NCBI GenBank assembly: GCA_016213785.1
Contig: JACQZQ010000121.1
Location: 1-64,000 of the forward strand
Reading direction: 5' to 3'
From: Acidobacteriota bacterium
GTDB lineage: Bacteria > Acidobacteriota > Blastocatellia > Chloracidobacteriales > JADJPF01
DNA length: 64,000 nucleotides
Below the pieces are notes generated by a model. It searched no databases and had not been told where the DNA came from. It saw nothing but the letters and a program-made list of their open reading frames with translations. Of this stretch, positions 58,112-64,000 are shown one piece after another. Both the position numbers and the translations under genes were made by a program. The stretch's first letter is position 1. Every line of letters starts with the position of its first letter.

Positions 58112-60289
58112 ATGTTAGAAAATAATCCTGAAAACTCATCTACTCAAAATCAACGCTCTGCAATTTGGCTAATACTTTGGCCTCTAGCAATATTACTTAG
58201 GCTATCTAATATTTTTGGAGTTTTTGTTGATGGGCAAGTATTTTTTTATGCTACAGATCCTTACTATCACTTAAGGCGAATAGTCTTAGCATTTAATAAT
58301 TTTCCTCATGTAATAGATAAAGATATTTACTTAAACTTTTCAAATGGTGCTCCTACACATTGGCCTTTTGGTTTTGACATAATAATGGCAGCAATTATTT
58401 CAGTTTTGACTTTTGGGCAAGCTGACAACTGGTGGATAGAAGCAATTGGAGCATTATTACCTGTCTTAATTGGCGGGTTACTGCCACCAGTAATTTACTT
58501 AATAGCTCTTGAGCTAAGTGATCAATTTACAGCTTTACTAGCTGGAATTCTTAGCGCACTACTACCTATGTCAATTCATTATGCTCAAATAGGAAATCTT
58601 GATCACCATTTCTTTGCTGCTCTTTGCCAAGCACTATTTTTACTTACATATTTAAGAGCTAGTCAAAAGGAAAAACCTAATATTTGGTCAATACTTTCTG
58701 GAATAGTTTTGTTAGTAGCTGCCACAGCTACAACAGAATTTCCTTTTATTATAGCAATTCATTGTATTTATTTATTTGTAGTTTGGTTTAGAGTTGATAG
58801 AAAAAGACAAAATGAATTAATCTTAATTAACCTAAAAATATTTCTTACTATAACACTACTACTACTACCCTGTATATTTACCAATTATTTTGAGCCTAAT
58901 GGAGTTAGTCCACTTCTTGCTAGTTCTTGGTTTGGATGTTTTGCTTTTTCTACCTTTTTAGCAGCATTAGCTACAGGAAAAAAGTTAACCCCTTATTCTT
59001 TCTCCATTATTTTCATCACTTTAGCAATTATTGCTACCCTTGTTTTTGATTTTTCTTTAATTAGTAAGCTATTAGCTGAATTTCAAATAAGTCAAGGAAA
59101 TAGTGTTATAGCAAAGCTAATTAGGGAAAATGATCCCATTATATTTGCTGGGCTAAAGGCTTTACTCTATTGGCAATCAGGTTTTCTTTTACTAACCCCT
59201 ATAACAATATTTTTATTATTTCGCCACCGTAGTGAGTCTAACCTACTCATTCTAGTTGCTTTAGTAATTATGCAGCCTCTAACACTGGCTCATGAGCGTT
59301 TTGGTGTTTTGCTTATAGTCCCTTTCTCTCTAGCTAGCGCAATATTAGCTAAAGAAGGCATGGTAATAGTTAAAACATATCTACCTAAACAGCGCCTAGG
59401 AGAATTACTAGGCGCAACCATAATTTTATTGGCACTCTTACCTTGTTTAGTTGGAATTAACTTTGCTAGCCCAACTATAGTAATAAAAAACCGCTCTTTT
59501 GCACCTCTTTATAATGCCTTTACTTGGTTAAAAAATAATAGCCCAAAAGTTAACCCAGAAGCGCCTGAGTATGGAGTAATTGCTAATCAATGGGACTTAG
59601 GCCATTGGATAGTTCATTTTGCTGAACGTCCTACAGTGTCTTCTCCGCTTTTACATACTTCAGAACTGGCACAAGCGGTTTTTGATAGCGCTAAAATCTT
59701 TGTCCAACCCCCTAAAACAGCACTAAAAGCCCTTGAAAATCGCAAACTACAATATTTGATAATTACTCAAGATGATTTTAATAATTTGCTTGAATTAGCA
59801 GGAAATAACATTGATTTAATTAAACAAAATGAAGGGCTTTCAAAAGAGCTACTTTATCAGAGTCTTTATGGTCAGTTGCTTCTTTCCTATGGCTTTGCAC
59901 TAAATGACCCTACAAACTATCAACTAGAAAGATTTCGTCTAGTTTATGAAACAAAAGAAACTTCTAAGGTAAACAATTTAGCTGTACCTGTTTGTATGAT
60001 ATTTGAAATAGTAAAAGGAGCACATTTAATAGGCCAAACTAAGCCAGGATCTTTAGTAACTGCTACAACAGAGCTTAAAACACCTCGCGAGCGCTCAATT
60101 TCTTACTCAACCACTACTAAAGCTGATGAAAATGGTAAATTTGACTTAATTCTTCCTTATGCAACTGGAGGAAATAATAATACAAATATCTTTGCTTCTT
60201 CTTATGTAATAAAAACAGAACAGTCTTTTTCTAGTCTAGTAGTCAAAGAATCTCAAGTAAAAAATGGTGAAACTATTGAGATGAAATAG
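58112..60289 (+). CDS. STT3/PglB/AglB-like GT-C oligosaccharyltransferase family protein
   Basis: YATDPYYHLRRI (first acidic motif), IGNLDHHFFAALC (DHH), VIANQWDLGHWIVHFAERPTVSSPLL (WWDYG-like). Confidence 0.82.
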   Translation: MLENNPENSSTQNQRSAIWLILWPLAILLRLSNIFGVFVDGQVFFYATDPYYHLRRIVLAFNNFPHVIDKDIYLNFSNGAPTHWPFGFDIIMAAIISVLTFGQADNWWIEAIGALLPVLIGGLLPPVIYLIALELSDQFTALLAGILSALLPMSIHYAQIGNLDHHFFAALCQALFLLTYLRASQKEKPNIWSILSGIVLLVAATATTEFPFIIAIHCIYLFVVWFRVDRKRQNELILINLKIFLTITLLLLPCIFTNYFEPNGVSPLLASSWFGCFAFSTFLAALATGKKLTPYSFSIIFITLAIIATLVFDFSLISKLLAEFQISQGNSVIAKLIRENDPIIFAGLKALLYWQSGFLLLTPITIFLLFRHRSESNLLILVALVIMQPLTLAHERFGVLLIVPFSLASAILAKEGMVIVKTYLPKQRLGELLGATIILLALLPCLVGINFASPTIVIKNRSFAPLYNAFTWLKNNSPKVNPEAPEYGVIANQWDLGHWIVHFAERPTVSSPLLHTSELAQAVFDSAKIFVQPPKTALKALENRKLQYLIITQDDFNNLLELAGNNIDLIKQNEGLSKELLYQSLYGQLLLSYGFALNDPTNYQLERFRLVYETKETSKVNNLAVPVCMIFEIVKGAHLIGQTKPGSLVTATTELKTPRERSISYSTTTKADENGKFDLILPYATGGNNNTNIFASSYVIKTEQSFSSLVVKESQVKNGETIEMK

Positions 60290-60404
60290 TCAATTCTCTA
60301 GATCTTTTATGTTTTCAAAAAATGTCTTAGGATTATTTGAAATAGTTGGAGTTATTTAGGTTTGGGGGTTATTTAGATTTGGGGTTATTTAGGTTCGGAG
60401 GTTA

Positions 60405-60440
60405 GTAGTTGGGGTAGACCTACGTGTCTACCCCAACTAC
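60405..60440. terminator. Perfect 15-bp inverted repeat in the convergent intergenic region
   Basis: GTAGTTGGGGTAGAC-CTACGT-GTCTACCCCAACTAC. Confidence 0.65.
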
Positions 60441-60479
60441 CCCAATTACCCCAACTACTAGAATAAGATTAAACTAGAA

Positions 60480-63400
60480 TTAATTTAATCCACTAGGTTG
60501 ATTAAAGCTACCTACAGTAAGACCAGCAGGGCCGCGTAGTAAAGCGCTACCATCAGGTGCTCTACGTTGAATACGGTTATTACCTGTATCACCAATTAAT
60601 AGAGAACCTGTAGAGCTTAGTGCAACACCACGAGGAGCATTAACTGAGCCTAAAGCTGTTCCAGCTAAAAGAATTGTACTCCAACCACCAAGACCACCTA
60701 CATTTACCATAATGCGGTTGTTAGCAGTATCGGCGACAAATACTCTACCTGTAGAGTCAACAAATATGCCACGAGGTTGATTTACTTGACCAGGAGCAAC
60801 ACCACCTGTAGCACCAGCAAATACTTGCCAACCAGTAGCAGTATTATTGGTATTGAATTGTAAACGATTATTTAGAGTATCACAGACATAGAGACGGCCT
60901 TGAGCATCTAGAGCAAGTCCCGTAGGTTGATTAAATTTACCTACAGTATTACCAGCAGTAGCATTAGCATAGATTGAACCAACAGGAGTAGCACTAGTAG
61001 CATTAGCAAAGCTTAAGATACGGTTGTTGTTTGTGTCAGCAACATAGAGAATGTTTGCTAATTGATCAAAAGCAACACCTTGAGGTTGATTTACTTGGTT
61101 AGGAGCAACACCAGCAGAAGCAATTACTGTCCAAGTTGCGCCAGCATCAGTAGAACGTTGAATACGGTTATTAGCTGTATCAGCAGCAAATATGGTTCTA
61201 CCAGTAGCGTCAGCAGTGACAGCGCGAGGTTGATTAAATTGACCAGGAGCAACGCCAGCTCCAAGACTTACAACTGACCAAGTTAGACCATCATCAACAG
61301 AGCGTTGAATACGGTTATTAGCTGTATCAGCAGCATAGATTGTGGCATTTTCTTGACCAAGACCTGCTAAAGCATTGGCAGATAAGCCAAAAGTAATGTC
61401 ACGAATTACTAAAGGAGCAGCGCCACCGATTGGAAGAGCAGTTACTTGAGTAGCAAGACCACTAGCTAAATTAATGGTATAGAGGTTTGAAGAAGCTGCA
61501 CCCATAGGTTGTAGTGCGGCTAAAGCTACACCAGTAATTCCAGAAATATCAAATCCAGCTATATTAGTGATTGTAAGAGCACCAGCAGTTGTAGATAAAG
61601 GAGCAACTGTTACAAGTACGCCAGAGTTTGGCCCACCGGCAGCAGCGCCATTAATTCCACCTTGTGTAGCTAAAATTCCTTGTGCAGTACCACCACGTGA
61701 ATCCATTACATAAAGGGTAGTTAATTGGGTTGGAGCACCTGCACCAGCAAAGTTACGATCATAGGCAGCGGTTACAATTGAAGGTGTAAGACCAGCATTT
61801 GGATCGCCTGCAATATAAGTTAAAAGACCGTCAGTGGCAGCTAAACCACCAGTATTAGGATTAGCGCGTAAATCTTGTCTGGTGTTAGAAACTATTCTGA
61901 TACGGTCTGGAACTGGGTTAAAGTCATAGCCAAAGTCTGTACCTTGGGCAACGCCTTGTGCTGGGAAGGCAAAGCCTGCACCTATTAAAGTAGCAGAAGC
62001 TGCGCTAATTTGGCCTGTTTGAGCATTACCAGTTAAGTTAAGTCTATAGATACGAGCAGTAGTTGCATTTGTAGCTAGAGCAAGAATTTCCCCAGTAGCT
62101 GGACGCATATCCATACCTTGAAGAACATCACCAGCCATTAAACCTGTTACTGCAACGCCTGCTGCACCGCCTGTATTAAGAAGTCTATTAGGAGCAGTAC
62201 TAGCAAAAGTTACTAAGGAGTTAGTGTTATTAATTAAACCTAGAACTACTTCAACATTATTAACTACTGTTAAGCCTCTAATAACCTCACCACCAGCTAT
62301 AGCACCAACTAAAACAGAAGTTCCAGCAGCAAGATTAATTGTATAGAGGTTTGAGACTGTAGGGGTAGCTGTTGGAGTCATGCTGGCAAAAGCAGCTCCT
62401 GTAGTACCAGAAATATCAAAGCCTACATCACCAGTAGTAGTTACATTTAAGAAAGTGCCTGTACCAACAGTTTGGAGTAATCCACCATTGGGGCCAGCAA
62501 CGCCATTAGCAGGATTAACAGCTGTGCCATCGATACCACCTTGTAAAACTAGTCTAGCTGGAGCAGTACCATTACGAGAATCAATATCATAAAGTGTAGT
62601 TAGAGTTCCGCCACTAACATTGCGGTCATAAGCTGAACCAACTATAAAAGGAGGTGCAGGAGTAGGATCACCAGCAGCAAAAACAACACCAGTATCATTA
62701 GCAAGCGTAAGTGTAGCAAGAGGTATACGTGAATTTTGGATATTATCGCCAACAATACGGAAAGCATCTGGAACTGGGTTAAAATCTGTACCAAAATTTA
62801 TAGCAGCAGATGTAGTAAAAGTAGTTGCAACTGTAGCAACACCAGTAAATTGGTTAATAGAATAAAGTCTACTATTGCTTAAACCAAAAAGTTGGCCTGT
62901 AGCGGGACGAAAATCAATACCAACTAAATTATCTAGTAATCCTGTAATTTGGACTGAACGGGTAATGGTGCCAGGAGTAGCACTATTAAAGGAAAGTAGT
63001 TTATTGCTAGCAGTTAAAGCGACTAGGTTTTCACCATTAAATCCTGTGGTTAAACCACGAATTAATAACCCTGCGCCAATTGGGCCAACTAAACTAGCTG
63101 CACCTGTGGTTAGGTTAACAGTGTATAAATTTGAGCTAGGGCTACCAGTTGGATTAAGTGCAGCAAAAGCAGTACCACTAAAATCAGAAATATCTAAAGC
63201 AGCAGTACTAGTAGTATCAACACCTAAAGAACCTACAGTAACAAGTTGACCAGCATTAGGATTACCGTTGTTTTGTGGAGCAACAGCAGCATCACCAACA
63301 GCAAAATTAAGTCCACCTTGTCTAGCTAAAACATCTAAATTAGCATCAACATCATAGAGTGTTGTTCTTGTAGCACCTAAAAAGTTGTTTGTATAAGCAC

Positions 63401-63995
63401 AAGCAACAATTTGAGGTGGAGTAGCCATATTTGCATCTACATAAGCAACGTCAGTATCAGTTCCAAGTAAAGCGCCTGTATTAGGACTTACACGGAAATT
63501 CTTTCTTCCAGTGTCACCAATAACACGAATAGCATCGGGAACAGGATTAAAGTCCATTGCAAAATTTGTAGAATTAGGTGTAGGAAATGCAAAACTACCT
63601 ACAACTGAAGCAACACCAGATGCAGTATTAATACTGTAAACATTACCACTAGCACCTAAACTAAATAAAGTACCTCTAGCAGGGCGAAAATCAATACCTA
63701 TAAGGCTATCGCCACCAGCTAGACCTGTAACACTAATATTTCTTAGTATTACACCTGGGCTATCACTATTAAACATAACTAAACTATTTGTACTAGTAAG
63801 ACCTATAAGCATTTCGCTACCAGAACGAGTAACTGCTTTTGGGCCATCACTACCGCCTTTAGTAATTCTAGCGGCTTCAGTAGAAACAGGGCCGATATTA
63901 AATATTGTTAACATTAAACTTAGGATTGCACAGAAAGATATAGCTCTGTAAATCCAAGATTGCCTGGGATTTTTCATTAGAAAAAGCCTCCTCAT
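60480..63995 (-). CDS. Secreted protein with about three DUF4394 repeats and an NHL-type beta-propeller
   Basis: Repeated LxGIDFRPATGxL...DFNPVPDxIRIVxDTxxNxR; C-terminal YAADTANNRIQRS..FNQPRGV NHL repeats. Start probably 63977 (MKNPRQSW). Confidence 0.88.
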   Translation of the reverse strand: MRRLFLMKNPRQSWIYRAISFCAILSLMLTIFNIGPVSTEAARITKGGSDGPKAVTRSGSEMLIGLTSTNSLVMFNSDSPGVILRNISVTGLAGGDSLIGIDFRPARGTLFSLGASGNVYSINTASGVASVVGSFAFPTPNSTNFAMDFNPVPDAIRVIGDTGRKNFRVSPNTGALLGTDTDVAYVDANMATPPQIVACAYTNNFLGATRTTLYDVDANLDVLARQGGLNFAVGDAAVAPQNNGNPNAGQLVTVGSLGVDTTSTAALDISDFSGTAFAALNPTGSPSSNLYTVNLTTGAASLVGPIGAGLLIRGLTTGFNGENLVALTASNKLLSFNSATPGTITRSVQITGLLDNLVGIDFRPATGQLFGLSNSRLYSINQFTGVATVATTFTTSAAINFGTDFNPVPDAFRIVGDNIQNSRIPLATLTLANDTGVVFAAGDPTPAPPFIVGSAYDRNVSGGTLTTLYDIDSRNGTAPARLVLQGGIDGTAVNPANGVAGPNGGLLQTVGTGTFLNVTTTGDVGFDISGTTGAAFASMTPTATPTVSNLYTINLAAGTSVLVGAIAGGEVIRGLTVVNNVEVVLGLINNTNSLVTFASTAPNRLLNTGGAAGVAVTGLMAGDVLQGMDMRPATGEILALATNATTARIYRLNLTGNAQTGQISAASATLIGAGFAFPAQGVAQGTDFGYDFNPVPDRIRIVSNTRQDLRANPNTGGLAATDGLLTYIAGDPNAGLTPSIVTAAYDRNFAGAGAPTQLTTLYVMDSRGGTAQGILATQGGINGAAAGGPNSGVLVTVAPLSTTAGALTITNIAGFDISGITGVALAALQPMGAASSNLYTINLASGLATQVTALPIGGAAPLVIRDITFGLSANALAGLGQENATIYAADTANNRIQRSVDDGLTWSVVSLGAGVAPGQFNQPRAVTADATGRTIFAADTANNRIQRSTDAGATWTVIASAGVAPNQVNQPQGVAFDQLANILYVADTNNNRILSFANATSATPVGSIYANATAGNTVGKFNQPTGLALDAQGRLYVCDTLNNRLQFNTNNTATGWQVFAGATGGVAPGQVNQPRGIFVDSTGRVFVADTANNRIMVNVGGLGGWSTILLAGTALGSVNAPRGVALSSTGSLLIGDTGNNRIQRRAPDGSALLRGPAGLTVGSFNQPSGLN

Positions 63996-64000
63996 AAAAA

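Noticed and set aside
62380-63249. Plus-strand ORFs inside the DUF4394 gene
   Set aside because: Antisense of a long repetitive coding sequence with clear DUF4394/NHL motifs on the minus strand.
1-64000. CRISPR arrays, tRNAs, rRNAs, IS elements, prophage
   Set aside because: Looked for and not seen: no regularly spaced repeats with unique spacers, no transposase/integrase motifs, no cloverleaf recognised by eye.

Overview
64-kb low-GC chromosomal window, probably from an Acidobacteriota (Blastocatellia-like) genome, judged from the Oar-like TonB receptor, the 'VWFA-related Acidobacterial' protein and the many Ser/Thr kinases. No rRNA, tRNA, CRISPR array, IS element or prophage was seen. Most of the content is ordinary: MeaB, acyl-CoA dehydrogenase, peptide deformylase, Hfq-Tmk-HolB, GlcF, ABC transporter, SDR/TetR and a sigma-54 response regulator.

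Main findings:
(1) A SelW/Rdx-family selenoprotein gene missing from the ORF track (52280-52504). It has an in-frame UGA in a CxxU motif (C-V-M-U) and a bSECIS-like hairpin just downstream.
(2) A Tat/lipobox-type Cys-rich protein (54955-55608) built from three 147-bp repeats resembling a BufA2-type bufferin core. It is divergent from a DoxX gene, but no MNIO (DUF692) enzyme is in the window.
(3) An oxidoreductase-ECF41 operon with a full ECF41-type promoter TGTCACA-N16-CGTC.
(4) A Cys/His-motif membrane protein - sigma factor - TPR-CHAT protease operon with a long-range 13-bp leader stem.
(5) A caspase-FGE fusion, a bacterial Thg1-like reverse polymerase, an STT3/PglB-like GT-C protein, and a repeat module shared between a Ser/Thr kinase tail and the next gene.

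All calls come from reading the sequence and recalled family motifs. No database search was run.
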